A stretch of DNA of 64,000 nt from Lysobacteraceae bacterium CU05-9 (lineage in GTDB: Bacteria > Pseudomonadota > Gammaproteobacteria > Xanthomonadales > Xanthomonadaceae): the NCBI GenBank assembly GCA_007556525.1, contig SWJS01000007.1, positions 1 through 64,000 of the forward strand. The letters run 5' to 3'. Made by a program: the position numbers and the translations under genes. Below, piece after piece: positions 34,758 to 44,017 of this stretch. Within the stretch, counting starts at the first letter, position 1. Each line of letters opens with the position of its first letter. The notes under the pieces were generated by a model. It made no database searches, was not told the origin of the DNA, and saw only the letters and a list, made by a program, of their open reading frames with translations.

Positions 34758-34835
34758 TGGCAGGGCTGGTAGGATTCGAACCTACGAAATGCCAGGATCA
34801 AAACCTGGTGCCTTAGGCCTCTTGGCGACAGCCCT
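34758..34835 (-). tRNA. tRNA-Gln (anticodon TTG), overlapped by ispE
   Basis: Reverse strand, acceptor AGGGCTG with CAGCCCT, discriminator G, encoded CCA, anticodon arm CCAGG-TTTTGAT-CCTGG giving TTG, T-arm GTAGGTTCGAATCCTAC. The upstream ispE coding sequence runs 23 bases into the 5' end of the tRNA gene. Confidence 0.93.
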
Positions 34836-35703
34836 GCAGAAACTGGTTGTAGTTGACGTCTACCGCTGCATGCAAGGGCGACTTGATCGCACTGCCCGCA
34901 ACCCAAACGGACGCAATAAGCGGGCTTGGTGAGGGTAACGCCGACAATGCGGTTAGCGCAGAATCCCGATCCGAGTACTCTACAAAAACAACACTGCCAG
35001 TGCCGGTTAACCGTGGCGTTCCAGCGACGCGCTCTGTAAGCAGCGTAAACAACTGATCCACCGCGGGTTCCCGACGGCGAAGGACACTTTCAAAAGCGTT
35101 TCCATGAACGCGTCCCTCTTGGAAGTCCGATATTTTGACCGCTTTCGAATCGCGCGTCAAGAACTCATCGCTAAATATTTTACCCGTATTTGCATGAACT
35201 TGTGGTTGGACGCATAAATACCACCTTTGCGGCAGCTCAATCGGCGTGAGAATCTCCCCCACGCCTTCCGCCCACGCATGATTTCCATGCACAAAAACCG
35301 GCACATCCGCCCCCAGTTTCGCACCCAACTCAGCCAACTGTTCTATCGAGAGTTGCGTCTCCCACAATTGATTGAGACCGACGAGGGTTGATGCGGCATC
35401 GCTGGAACCGCCGCCCATGCCGGCGCCCATGGGGGTTTTTTTGTCGATTTGAATTCGCGCACCGTGAGTTGTGCCGGTGGCTTCTTGCAGCGCGCGGGCG
35501 GCACGCACTGTGAGATCGTCGTCGTGCGGCACGGTCGATTCACCGACGCGGGTGATGGTGGCGTCGTTGGTTTTTTCGAGGTATACCGTGTCGCCCCAAT
35601 CGAGAATCACGAACGCCGATTGCAAGTTGTGATAGCCGTCGTCCCTGCGACCCGTGATCTGCAGGAACAGATTGAGCTTCGCCGGAGCGGGATATGCGAT
35701 CAC
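34813..35703 (-). CDS. ispE: 4-diphosphocytidyl-2-C-methylerythritol kinase
   Basis: A 296-residue GHMP-family kinase of the MEP isoprenoid pathway, phosphorylating CDP-methylerythritol with ATP. Start GTG at 35703 gives VIAYPAPAKLNLFLQITGRR, the conserved substrate-binding start; the frame is open further upstream but not conserved. ATP loop PMGAGMGGGSSDAA (residues ~95-108). The GTGA start overlaps lolB's stop. The last eight residues and stop codon lie inside the tRNA-Gln gene, so the mRNA for the last codons is lost once the tRNA is processed out. Confidence 0.93.
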   Translation of the reverse strand: MIAYPAPAKLNLFLQITGRRDDGYHNLQSAFVILDWGDTVYLEKTNDATITRVGESTVPHDDDLTVRAARALQEATGTTHGARIQIDKKTPMGAGMGGGSSDAASTLVGLNQLWETQLSIEQLAELGAKLGADVPVFVHGNHAWAEGVGEILTPIELPQRWYLCVQPQVHANTGKIFSDEFLTRDSKAVKISDFQEGRVHGNAFESVLRRREPAVDQLFTLLTERVAGTPRLTGTGSVVFVEYSDRDSALTALSALPSPSPLIASVWVAGSAIKSPLHAAVDVNYNQFLQGCRQEA

Positions 35704-36287
35704 GGATTCCAGGTGTCGATGATCAAGCGCACGCGCGTGTCGGAGGATTTGGTTGCACTGATGCGCTTCGGCAAAACAGGCACATCGCCTTCCGCATGCG
35801 ACCACTCTTCATACGTCACGGTCCACTCACCATCCACGAAACGTTGCGGCAAACCTGTGCGTGGATCGCGCGTCACGTTGGACGGCGCGAGACCCTTCAT
35901 CCAATTTTGGAGTTGTGCGAGTGGAATGTTCCAGCCGGTGACTTCTTGCAATAACGCTTGCGCTGAAGAGCCTGTACGAGGACCGCCGGACAGACCTTCA
36001 ATCATTGCATCGCTTCCCGCACGCGACGTGAGCTTCCACGATTGACGCGTGATCGGTGCGGAGATCGTTGCGGTGAAGCCATCTTTCAACGTGACCCACT
36101 CAAGCGAACCGCTGCCGCTGCCCGTTGGTGCGTTGACCGCAACGCGGCCATTCATGCCCCACTCCGGATGCGCGGCAAACCATTGCGCGATATCGGCTTG
36201 ATGTTGCGCAGGTGCGACAACGGGAGCAGGAGGAATCGTGGCGCAGGACGTCAATGCCAACGCCGCCAACAAAATTAATTTCTTCAT
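35700..36287 (-). CDS. lolB: Outer-membrane lipoprotein LolB
   Basis: A 195-residue lipoprotein receptor that takes lipoproteins from LolA and inserts them in the outer membrane. Lipobox TSCA after [12 protein letters not shown]; mature domain with MNGRVAVNAPTGSGSGSLEW and WNIPLAQLQNWMKGL, typical of LolB. Overlaps both neighbours by ATGA/GTGA, so translation is coupled across TPR-lolB-ispE. Confidence 0.92.
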   Translation of the reverse strand: MKKLILLAALALTSCATIPPAPVVAPAQHQADIAQWFAAHPEWGMNGRVAVNAPTGSGSGSLEWVTLKDGFTATISAPITRQSWKLTSRAGSDAMIEGLSGGPRTGSSAQALLQEVTGWNIPLAQLQNWMKGLAPSNVTRDPRTGLPQRFVDGEWTVTYEEWSHAEGDVPVLPKRISATKSSDTRVRLIIDTWNP

Positions 36288-37981
36288 GACGCTTTATCCA
36301 AAAGTTCTTTCACCGCAGCGAGTGCACGGTTGTTGTTTTCGGTGTCGAGTTTTTTGCCTTGTTCATAGGCCTTTATCGCACCTTCGCGATCGCCCTTCTT
36401 CAACAAAACTTCCGCCACATGCGCCAGGATTTCCGGATCCCTTTGCAAACTTGCGGCGCGTTTGAGTTGCACGAGGGCCTCGTCGAGCTTACCCATTTTG
36501 TACAAAACCCAACCGTAACTGTCGATGATCGCAGGGTTGTTCGGACGCGCCGAACGTGCGCGGTTGATCAACTGCAATGCTTCTTCGTAACGCGTCGTGC
36601 GATCGGCCAATGTATAACCCAGTGCGTTCAACGTTTCGATGTTGTTCGGATCGGTGACGAGAATTTTGCGGAACTCCGCAATCGCTTTATCGACTTCATC
36701 GCGACGTTCAAATGCGAGTGCGCGCGTGTACATCACTTCGACATCATCGGGGAACGCGGCAAGTGCGCGGTTGAGTGCTTCGAGTTCGCCTTGCAGATTT
36801 TTGTCCCGTTGCATCAACACGGATTCCAGCAGGAAGGCATCTCGGCGTATTTCATCCGGCACCGATTGATCGGATTGCATGAACTTGAGTTGCTTCATCC
36901 ACTCATCACGTCGCTGCAATTCGTACAGCACTTGAATCGCACTGAGTTGCGCGGTCCACTTCAAATCACTGCCTGGCACGGAGTTGTACCAACGCAATGC
37001 TTCGTCCCACTTCTTCTGGTACTGCGCAATTTGCGCGAGCAATAAACGTTGCTGCGGATCGGGATCACTCGCCTTCTTCGCAAGCTCTTGATACAGCTTG
37101 GTCAAACCGACTTCGTCATCGGCCATCGCTAACGCGCTTGCACGGTGCGCATACGTTTCGTTCGATTGTTCGCCGAGTGCGAAGGTCCGTTCGCTTGCCG
37201 CGAAGTCACCCATGAACTCATATTCCTGCGCCATCGCCGCGCGAATCATTTCGTCCTTCGCTGCTTGTGGCTTCAATCGTTCGAGTGTTGCGCGTGCTTT
37301 GTCGATGTCACCGGCTTCGCGTTCGCGCGATGCCTGCAGCAATGCAACGCGCGGCTCATTCGGAAACTTTGCGACGAGGTGTGTGATGGCAAGTTCCGTG
37401 AGGTCGCTATCACCGAGTGCTTGCGCCATGCCGCCAACAGCAATCCACGCACTCAATGTGTTTGGAATGGCATCGGATTTGATCAGACGTCCAAGGACAT
37501 CCTTCGTTTGCGCTTCATCAATGCTCGCAGTAGCGAGATAAACAATCGCCTGCTTCGTCGCTTCTTCGTTGTTGCGGGCAAGCAAGGTGGCAAAACGGCG
37601 TGTGGCTTCGTCGTTGTTTCTTTCACGTAATGCCATTGCCGCTTGGCTGGCGAGTAGTGGCTCGGTGATTTCCTTCGCGTTACGTTGCCAAACATTGAGC
37701 GCTTGACGTGCAAGTGGATCGCTCTGTGCGAGCAGCGCATAACGGAATGCATCCTGCGCAACTTCGACATCATTCGTCAGCGTCGCGGCTTCGACATATT
37801 TCTGCGCGGCGAGCTTAAGATCACCTTCCGTGTTGGCGAATTCCGCAATCATCAACGCTTCGATCGCTTGATGACGCGGTTGCAGTGCGGTTTGCGCGCT
37901 AGCCGACGTCCCGAGCAGCACACCGAAGACGAGAACTGCGGCGATTGCGGGGGTTTTGACCCAATCGTTAATGATTCTCAT
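36284..37981 (-). CDS. Exported TPR protein
   Basis: About 565 residues: signal peptide ending ASAQTAL, then many tetratricopeptide repeats through the whole length (for example [20 protein letters not shown] and [20 protein letters not shown]). TPR proteins of this kind precede lolB in many Xanthomonadales and Pseudomonadales genomes; a role in envelope assembly is likely but undefined. ATG at 37981 gives a good signal peptide; other codons up to 38011 are possible. Divergent from hemA with a short 54-base gap. Confidence 0.82.
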   Translation of the reverse strand: MRIINDWVKTPAIAAVLVFGVLLGTSASAQTALQPRHQAIEALMIAEFANTEGDLKLAAQKYVEAATLTNDVEVAQDAFRYALLAQSDPLARQALNVWQRNAKEITEPLLASQAAMALRERNNDEATRRFATLLARNNEEATKQAIVYLATASIDEAQTKDVLGRLIKSDAIPNTLSAWIAVGGMAQALGDSDLTELAITHLVAKFPNEPRVALLQASREREAGDIDKARATLERLKPQAAKDEMIRAAMAQEYEFMGDFAASERTFALGEQSNETYAHRASALAMADDEVGLTKLYQELAKKASDPDPQQRLLLAQIAQYQKKWDEALRWYNSVPGSDLKWTAQLSAIQVLYELQRRDEWMKQLKFMQSDQSVPDEIRRDAFLLESVLMQRDKNLQGELEALNRALAAFPDDVEVMYTRALAFERRDEVDKAIAEFRKILVTDPNNIETLNALGYTLADRTTRYEEALQLINRARSARPNNPAIIDSYGWVLYKMGKLDEALVQLKRAASLQRDPEILAHVAEVLLKKGDREGAIKAYEQGKKLDTENNNRALAAVKELLDKAS

Positions 37982-38035
37982 TTGCAGACTGATTCGGCGC
38001 ATTCGATACAATATTTGGTTATTGCATCAGCTTAC

Positions 38036-39325
38036 ATGAAGCACCTGAACAGCACATCGCCCGCTCGAAAGTCCCTGGTCGTTCTCGGCCTGAATCATCA
38101 AACTGCTCCGATCAGTTTGCGTGAGCGGGTGGCTTTTGCCGATTCGTCGTCCGCCGAGCGTGCGTTGACGTCGCTGCAGAGTCTGCCGTCGGTCGAAGAA
38201 GTCGCGTTGCTGTCGACCTGTAACCGCACGGAATTGTATGCGTCGGTGTCCGATTTGGGTGACGAAGCGAAAAACTGGCTGCACCACTACTCCGGTGAGC
38301 CACTCGATGCCTATCTGTATCAGCATTACGATGTCGGCGCTGTGCGGCACTTGTTCCGCGTCGCTTCCGGTTTGGATTCGTTGGTTCTCGGTGAACCGCA
38401 GATCCTCGGCCAGGTGAAAACCGCTTGGTCGCAAGCCCGCGATGCGCGCACGATTGGTACGTCGTTGGATCGCCTTTTCCAAAATGCATTCCGCGCCGCC
38501 AAGAAAGCCCGCACCGACACGTCCATTGGCGCGAATCCGGTTTCGGTTGCATCGATGGCTGTGCGTTTGGCACAGGACACGTTTGCAGATCTTTCCGAAT
38601 CCACGGTGTTGTTGATTGGCGCCGGCGAAACGATTGAGTTGGCTGCACGTCATTTGACGCAAGCGAACGTCAAACGTTTGTTGATCGCCAACCGCACGTT
38701 GTCGCATGCACAGGCACTCGCTTCGGAATTCGGCGGCTATGCGTTGGCGTTGGAAGATCTTCCGCGTCATTTGCACGAAGCGGACATCGTTTTGTCAGCG
38801 ACGGCATCTCGTTTGCCGGTGGTCACGCACGACATGGTTTCGTCTGCAATGGAGCAGCGTCGTCATCGTCCGATGTTGTTGCTTGATCTCGCGGTGCCGC
38901 GTGACATTGCGGAAGAGGTTGCGTCGTTACGTGATGTTTTTGTCTATACCGTTGATGATTTGGAAGTGTCGTTGGAAGACAACCGCCGTTCGCGCCGTGA
39001 AGCTGCGTTAGCTGCGGAAGCCATCATCGACATGCAAGCACAGCAATTCATGGTGTCGCAACAGACGTTGACGCATTCAGACTCCATCAAAACATTGCGC
39101 TCCCACGCCGACGCCGCACGCGAAGCGGAATTGTCCCGCGCCGTTGCGTTGATTGCCGCGGGTCATCCGGTCGACACGGTCATGCAGGAACTCGCGCATC
39201 GTTTGACAAACCGTTTGATGCATCAGCCAACACGTGCCTTGCGCGAAGCGGCACAACGCGAAGACCACGCGACCTTGCGTTTGGTCACGTCCCTATTCAA
39301 GAGCGCCGATCCAAACAATGATTAG
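38036..39325 (+). CDS. hemA: Glutamyl-tRNA reductase
   Basis: Reduces glutamyl-tRNA to glutamate-1-semialdehyde, the first step of haem synthesis. About 429 residues. The catalytic Cys lies in [12 protein letters not shown]; the NADPH-binding Rossmann region has [33 protein letters not shown] is the family N-terminus. The frame is open far upstream, but that part overlaps the TPR gene and is not conserved. Overlaps prfA by eight bases. Confidence 0.94.
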   Translation: MKHLNSTSPARKSLVVLGLNHQTAPISLRERVAFADSSSAERALTSLQSLPSVEEVALLSTCNRTELYASVSDLGDEAKNWLHHYSGEPLDAYLYQHYDVGAVRHLFRVASGLDSLVLGEPQILGQVKTAWSQARDARTIGTSLDRLFQNAFRAAKKARTDTSIGANPVSVASMAVRLAQDTFADLSESTVLLIGAGETIELAARHLTQANVKRLLIANRTLSHAQALASEFGGYALALEDLPRHLHEADIVLSATASRLPVVTHDMVSSAMEQRRHRPMLLLDLAVPRDIAEEVASLRDVFVYTVDDLEVSLEDNRRSRREAALAAEAIIDMQAQQFMVSQQTLTHSDSIKTLRSHADAAREAELSRAVALIAAGHPVDTVMQELAHRLTNRLMHQPTRALREAAQREDHATLRLVTSLFKSADPNND

Positions 39326-40406
39326 CGCCAATTTGCGCAACAAGCTTTACGCGCTGTCCGAGCGTCGTGAAGAGTTGGGGCATTTACTCTCCGATCCGTC
39401 CGTGATCAATGACGCCAAAAAATTCCGCGATTACTCCCGCGAATTCTCTGCGCTCGAACCCATCGCGGTTGCATTAGCTTCTGAGTCCGCTGCTTTGTCT
39501 GATCTCGAAGCGGCGCGCGGCATGTTGGATGATCCGGAGTTTGCGGAACTCGCTGCGGAAGAAGTCACTTCTGCGGAAGAGCGTCTCGAAGAAATCGAAG
39601 CGACGTTGCTTGCGGAACTCGTGCCCAAGGATCCCCGAGACGATGGCGACATCTATCTCGAAGTGCGCGCGGGAACGGGTGGTGATGAAGCGGCGATTTT
39701 TGCGGGTGATCTCTTCCGCATGTATCAGCGTTACGCCGAAAAGCTCGGCTGGCGCGTATCTGTGGAATCCGCCAACGAAGGCGAGCATGGTGGCTTCAAG
39801 GAAATCATCGCGTTGATCTCCGGCAACGGTGCCTACTCGCGCTTGAAGTTCGAATCAGGCACGCACCGTGTTCAACGTGTACCTGAAACGGAATCGCAAG
39901 GTCGCATCCATACGTCCGCTGCAACGGTTGCGATCATCGCGGTCGAACCACCTGGCGAGCCGATCGAAATCAACGCGGCCGATTTGCGTGTCGACACGTT
40001 CCGCTCCTCGGGCGCCGGCGGTCAGCACGTCAACAAAACCGACTCCGCCATCCGCATCACCCACATCCCTTCCGGCGTCGTGGTCGAATCGCAGACGGAA
40101 CGTTCGCAGCACGCCAACCGCGACAAGGCAATGAAGCGCCTCGCCGCCACTCTCGCGCAAGCCGCCGAGGAAAAAGCTGCCGCCTCCATCGCCGAAGACC
40201 GCAAGCTCCAAGTCGGTTCCGGCGATCGCTCCGCACGCATCCGCACGTACAACTACCCCCAGGGCCGCATCACCGACCACCGCGTCGAAGGTCTGACTTT
40301 GTATGACTTGCCGAATGTTTTGCAGGGCGAACTTGCTCCGCTGATCGACCGCTTGCAGCAGGAACACCAAGCTGACGAGCTCGCGCGCTTGAACGCTGCT
40401 CCATAG
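39318..40406 (+). CDS. prfA: Peptide chain release factor 1
   Basis: A 362-residue release factor that reads UAA and UAG. GGQ motif present as [13 protein letters not shown]; the anticodon-like PxT region is near [18 protein letters not shown]. Normal length, in the hemA-prfA pair. The TAG stop is followed after seven bases by a GGGAAAT repeat array, where prmC would often follow; here an inserted element takes that place. Confidence 0.95.
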   Translation: MISANLRNKLYALSERREELGHLLSDPSVINDAKKFRDYSREFSALEPIAVALASESAALSDLEAARGMLDDPEFAELAAEEVTSAEERLEEIEATLLAELVPKDPRDDGDIYLEVRAGTGGDEAAIFAGDLFRMYQRYAEKLGWRVSVESANEGEHGGFKEIIALISGNGAYSRLKFESGTHRVQRVPETESQGRIHTSAATVAIIAVEPPGEPIEINAADLRVDTFRSSGAGGQHVNKTDSAIRITHIPSGVVVESQTERSQHANRDKAMKRLAATLAQAAEEKAAASIAEDRKLQVGSGDRSARIRTYNYPQGRITDHRVEGLTLYDLPNVLQGELAPLIDRLQQEHQADELARLNAAP

Positions 40407-40413
40407 TTCTCTT

Positions 40414-40970
40414 GAAATGGGAAATGGGAAATGGGAAATGGCATCAATCATTTCTCCCTTTTCATTTCTCCCTTCTCTTCGTCCCCATTTCCAGATTGCC
40501 GGCACGAATTTCATCTCGCCAACGTTTTCGCAGACTGCCAAGCATTCGGCTCAGCTCATTGATGCGCTCGTAATGAGGCGCAAGAGTTTCGGCATCGAGC
40601 CATTTCCGCCGCTCGCAAATTTGTAAGTGCGTTTTGAGTTCTGACAAAGAACCATGCATGACTGCAATGAAATACGCCTTGTCGCGCTTCGTCTCACGCG
40701 TCCAACCTTCGGCGAAATTCGCCGGTACTGAAGTCGCCGCCCGAGTGATCTGGGACCTTAACCCGAACCGCTCGTCTCGGGGCAAAAACTCAACCAAGTC
40801 ATACGTGAGATCCGCGATATCCATCGCCTTGGTCCAAATCAGTGTATTTTCATAGTACATACGGCAACGTTGCACCAACCACTCACTTTCCGCCAGTCAG
40901 TCAACTGCCCGATTGCGGCTCAGTTTTTTCCCATTTCCCATTTCCCATTTCCCTCCTCCCATTTCCCATT
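40414..40970 (-). mobile_element. Element F: four-helix-bundle gene between inverted GGGAAAT arrays
   Basis: Left array 40414-40441 has four GAAATGG words; right array 40930-40970 holds CCCATTT words in reverse orientation, with an imperfect inner stretch TCCTCCC. Between them is one minus-strand gene (40462-40860) for a four-helix-bundle protein whose last codons already use the repeat word (AGGGAGAAATGA). The element stretches from just after prfA to five bases before ppk2. No transposase is present. Its mobility is inferred. Confidence 0.6.
40462..40860 (-). CDS. Four-helix-bundle protein (S23 / bAvd-like)
   Basis: About 132 residues of the four-helix-bundle family known from 23S rRNA intervening sequences and from the accessory protein of diversity-generating retroelements. 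Signature: LIWTKAMDIADLTYDLVEFL, GLRSQITRAATSVPANFAEG, then SLSELKTHLQICERRKWLD and a basic C-terminus. ATG at 40860 fits the conserved start; a TTG at 40878 is also in frame. No clear ribosome site. Probably binds RNA and/or DNA; function unknown. The C-terminal end merges with the flanking repeat. Confidence 0.82.
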   Translation of the reverse strand: MYYENTLIWTKAMDIADLTYDLVEFLPRDERFGLRSQITRAATSVPANFAEGWTRETKRDKAYFIAVMHGSLSELKTHLQICERRKWLDAETLAPHYERINELSRMLGSLRKRWRDEIRAGNLEMGTKRREK

Positions 40971-40975
40971 ACGCC

Positions 40976-41746
40976 ATGAAGAAAAAAGAATACGAAAAAC
41001 TCCTCGAGCCAATGCAAACCCGACTCGCCGAAATGGCCTACTGGGCGCAGAAAAATGGCAAGCGCATTGTGATCATTTTTGAAGGACGCGATACGGCGGG
41101 CAAAGGTGGCGCAATCAACGCGATCCACAACGTGCTGAATCCAAGGCAAGTCCAGATCGCCGCGCTGACGAAACCTAGCGAGGCAGAGAAAACGCAGTGG
41201 TATTTCCAACGCTACATTCCGCATTTGCCGAGTGCCGGTGAGATTACGTTGTTCGATCGCAGCTGGTATAACCGCGCGGGTGTGGAGAGTGTGATGGGTT
41301 TTGCCACGAAGGAACAAGTCGATCAGTTTCTGGAACAGGTGCCGATCTTCGAGAAGCAACTGACGGATGACGGAATTTTGCTGTTCAAGTATTGGCTGTG
41401 CTGCGATCAGGAACAGCAGGAGGAGCGCTTCAAGGAACGTTTTGAAGATCCGCGCAAAAGATACAAGCTAAGTCCGATGGATGCCGGTGCGCGCGACAAA
41501 TACGATGCGTATACCCAGGCCCGCGAGAAGATGTTGAAGGCTTCGCATACGAAGAACGCGCCGTGGACGCTGGTGGATTTTAACGACCAAAAAATCGGAC
41601 GGCTCACCCTAATCCACGACCTGCTCGAGCGACTGCCGGAGATGAAAATTCCGGAGCCGGATTTCAAACTTGATCCACTCGCCGAGAAACCGAAGAAAGA
41701 AAAGTACAGCGTTGTGAAGCCGCTTAAGCCTTATCGAACGGAATAG
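40976..41746 (+). CDS. ppk2: Polyphosphate kinase 2
   Basis: A 256-residue PPK2-family kinase that transfers phosphate between polyphosphate and nucleotides. Walker A GRDTAGKGGAINAI, Walker B TLFDRSWYNRAGVE, and lid KLSPMDAGARDKYDAY. No Shine-Dalgarno sequence is visible: the GGGAAAT array ends five bases before the ATG and the upstream sequence is C/T-rich, so the element appears to have replaced the normal leader. Overlaps the convergent YihY gene by 23 bases. Confidence 0.9.
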   Translation: MKKKEYEKLLEPMQTRLAEMAYWAQKNGKRIVIIFEGRDTAGKGGAINAIHNVLNPRQVQIAALTKPSEAEKTQWYFQRYIPHLPSAGEITLFDRSWYNRAGVESVMGFATKEQVDQFLEQVPIFEKQLTDDGILLFKYWLCCDQEQQEERFKERFEDPRKRYKLSPMDAGARDKYDAYTQAREKMLKASHTKNAPWTLVDFNDQKIGRLTLIHDLLERLPEMKIPEPDFKLDPLAEKPKKEKYSVVKPLKPYRTE

Positions 41747-42995
41747 AGTTGATCGAGCGCTTCAGCTGTTCGCGTAACGGCAAGCGCAATTCGTTGAGAA
41801 TCTCCATTGACGCGCGGCCGATGGAATCGTCGGCCATCGGCAAGTATGCTTCGGAAACCGGCACGCGCAATTTGCACGCCGAGTAGAGCTCACGCAACGT
41901 CAAATCATCGAGATCACGCACGAGCAACCACTCGCCCGTTTCGGCGCGACGCACGACGTGTGCATGCTCGAGTTCGCCGAGCAAGTCCTGGATCATGTCG
42001 TCCGTCATGATCGGTTCGAGCTCGAGAATCTCGTCGACATGCAGACCGCGACCGCGCTGCGAGACTTCCTTGAAGCGCGCGAGCAAACGCAGCAAGGCAT
42101 AGAACTCGAAGCCGATGGGCAATCGCATTTTGGCCGGTTGATAACGGAACGCACTGACTGCTGCAGCCATCGAGGCGCCGAACAACACGGCAATCCATGA
42201 CATGTAAATCCACAACAGGAAAATCGGCAGGATTGCGAGCTTGCCGTAGATGGTCGTGTACGACGTAAACGTCCCGAGATAAATCGTCATTCCCGAACGG
42301 ATCACCTCGAGCAAAATCGTTGCGATGATCCCGCCCGCAAACGCATGCCGCCACATGACGGTACGATGCGGCAAAAATCGATACAGCAACGTCAACACCA
42401 CGCACTCAATGACGATCGGTGATGCGCGCAGGAGGAAATTTTCGAGGAAGCCACCGGCCGTGGTGTTGAAGAACGAAAAAGCGAGCACGCGACCGGACAC
42501 TGCAAACGATGCAGCCACCATCAACGAGCCTAACGTCAGCACAGTCCAATACGTCACGATGCGCGACATCTTCGGACGCAGCACCTTGATCCGCCAGATG
42601 CGATTAAACGCTGTTTCCACGCCGTAAATGGTGATCAGCAACGACACGATCAACGCAACGACACCAATCGTTGTGAGGTTCTTCGCATTCGCCGCAAACT
42701 CAAATAGCGACTCACGGACGTTGTACGCCGCCGACGGAACGAAATTACGGAAAATGTAGTCGGAGACTTGGACGGAAATTTTGTCAAAAAACGCAAAGCT
42801 ACTCATCACCCCGAACACCACCATCGTGAGGGGGACTAACGCAAGCAATGTGGAGAACGACAATGCACCAGCGGATTGCAGCAAGTCATCGTCAATGAAG
42901 CGCTTCAGCAGAAAGCGCCCGAAACTCTGCACGCGCTCGCGGTCGCGCATGCGTTCGGTCCAGCGATTCCATGTCGTTAGTGGCTCCATTCGCAT
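41724..42995 (-). CDS. YihY/UPF0761 inner-membrane protein
   Basis: A 423-residue protein of the YihY (formerly BrkB/RNase BN-annotated) family: six predicted helices across residues ~35-290, including AGALSFSTLLALVPLTMVVF at the start and LLWIYMSWIAVLFGASM, followed by a soluble C-terminal domain of about 130 residues with a winged-helix look (VDEILELEPIMTDDMIQDLL). Function is not established; YihY itself is not a nuclease. Confidence 0.83.
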   Translation of the reverse strand: MRMEPLTTWNRWTERMRDRERVQSFGRFLLKRFIDDDLLQSAGALSFSTLLALVPLTMVVFGVMSSFAFFDKISVQVSDYIFRNFVPSAAYNVRESLFEFAANAKNLTTIGVVALIVSLLITIYGVETAFNRIWRIKVLRPKMSRIVTYWTVLTLGSLMVAASFAVSGRVLAFSFFNTTAGGFLENFLLRASPIVIECVVLTLLYRFLPHRTVMWRHAFAGGIIATILLEVIRSGMTIYLGTFTSYTTIYGKLAILPIFLLWIYMSWIAVLFGASMAAAVSAFRYQPAKMRLPIGFEFYALLRLLARFKEVSQRGRGLHVDEILELEPIMTDDMIQDLLGELEHAHVVRRAETGEWLLVRDLDDLTLRELYSACKLRVPVSEAYLPMADDSIGRASMEILNELRLPLREQLKRSINSIPFDKA

Positions 42996-43066
42996 ACCTT
43001 AACGCATACATCGTGAAGTGCGCATCGTTTATCCTTAATCATCCTTAATTTTTTGGTAACCGCATC

Positions 43067-43657
43067 ATGACGGAAGTGCTTGTCCTCTATTACAGCCGCA
43101 ATGGCTCAACCGCGAATCTCGCGAGGCAGATCGCGCGCGGTGTTGAGGAAGTTCCCGATGTGTCGGCGCGCATTCGCACTGTGCCCGCCGTGAGCACGGT
43201 GACCACGGCATCCGCCAGTGATGTGCCCGAGAGCGGCGCGCCGTACGTGACGACGCAGGATCTTGAAGAGTGCCAAGGCTATGCGTTCGGATCGCCAACC
43301 CGCTTCGGTAATATGGCGGCGCCGATGAAGTTTTTTATCGATGGTCTTGGTGCGCAATGGGCCTCGGGCGTCATGATCGGCAAACCAGCCGGCGTGTTTA
43401 CATCAACTGCATCGATGCACGGTGGTCAGGAATCAACGTTGCTCACGATGATGGTGCCGTTGTTGCATCACGGTTGCGTGGTCGTCGGCATTCCGTTTAG
43501 CGAAGCGTTGTTGTCTTCAACTCAAACCGGCGGCTCTCCTTACGGTGCCACGCACGTTGCAGGACCAAACGCAGATGCGACGTTGTCTGATGAGGAAGCG
43601 GTTTTGGCACGTGCACTGGGCAAGCGCATCGCAACGATGGCGGTTAAATTGCAATGA
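43067..43657 (+). CDS. wrbA: NAD(P)H:quinone oxidoreductase, WrbA family
   Basis: A 196-residue flavodoxin-like enzyme that binds FMN and reduces quinones by two electrons. FMN-binding YYSRNGSTANLAR, and GSPTRFGNMAAPMKFFIDG and FTSTASMHGGQEST typical of WrbA. Starts with ATG after GGTAACCGCATC. Overlaps the DUF2069 gene by four bases. Confidence 0.9.
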   Translation: MTEVLVLYYSRNGSTANLARQIARGVEEVPDVSARIRTVPAVSTVTTASASDVPESGAPYVTTQDLEECQGYAFGSPTRFGNMAAPMKFFIDGLGAQWASGVMIGKPAGVFTSTASMHGGQESTLLTMMVPLLHHGCVVVGIPFSEALLSSTQTGGSPYGATHVAGPNADATLSDEEAVLARALGKRIATMAVKLQ

Positions 43658-44010
43658 ATGATTTTCCGCAATTCAATCCGCTGCGAAATGTGTTGAGGAT
43701 CGCTACGTCGTTTTCGTTGTTGGCGGTTGCGGTGACGTTCTACATGTGGATGAAGCCGGACATGGGCGCCGTCGCTGCGTTCTCGTTGCCTGCTGTCGTG
43801 ATTGCGGTGCTGGTCTTCCTGCGTTGGGGTCCGGCGAATTTGATTGCGGGGATTTTTGCGCTGGGATGGTTCGCATACGGCGTGATGATGCTCTACGCAG
43901 AACCCGATCACTGGATTGCCGCGTTGATCGTCACGGTTTTGAGCATCGACATCGTTCTCGCGGTGTCATGGGTCGGCTTGCAAGTGCGCAAGGCGAAACG
44001 CAACTTATAA
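43654..44010 (+). CDS. DUF2069 membrane protein
   Basis: A 118-residue protein with four predicted transmembrane helices and the DUF2069 pattern (FYMWMKPDMGAVAAFSLPAV). This family commonly follows wrbA in gammaproteobacteria; its function is unknown. Translation is coupled to wrbA by ATGA. Confidence 0.8.
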   Translation: MNDFPQFNPLRNVLRIATSFSLLAVAVTFYMWMKPDMGAVAAFSLPAVVIAVLVFLRWGPANLIAGIFALGWFAYGVMMLYAEPDHWIAALIVTVLSIDIVLAVSWVGLQVRKAKRNL

Positions 44011-44017
44011 TGGGCGA

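Noticed and set aside
37685-38035. N-terminal extension of hemA
   Set aside because: Open frame lies antisense to the TPR gene and is not part of the conserved protein.
40462-40860. Diversity-generating retroelement
   Set aside because: The bundle protein is bAvd-like, but no reverse transcriptase, template repeat or variable target gene is in the window.
40414-40970. GGGAAAT arrays as CRISPR or as simple satellite
   Set aside because: Words are 7 bases without spacers, and the two arrays are inverted around a gene, which simple slippage does not explain.
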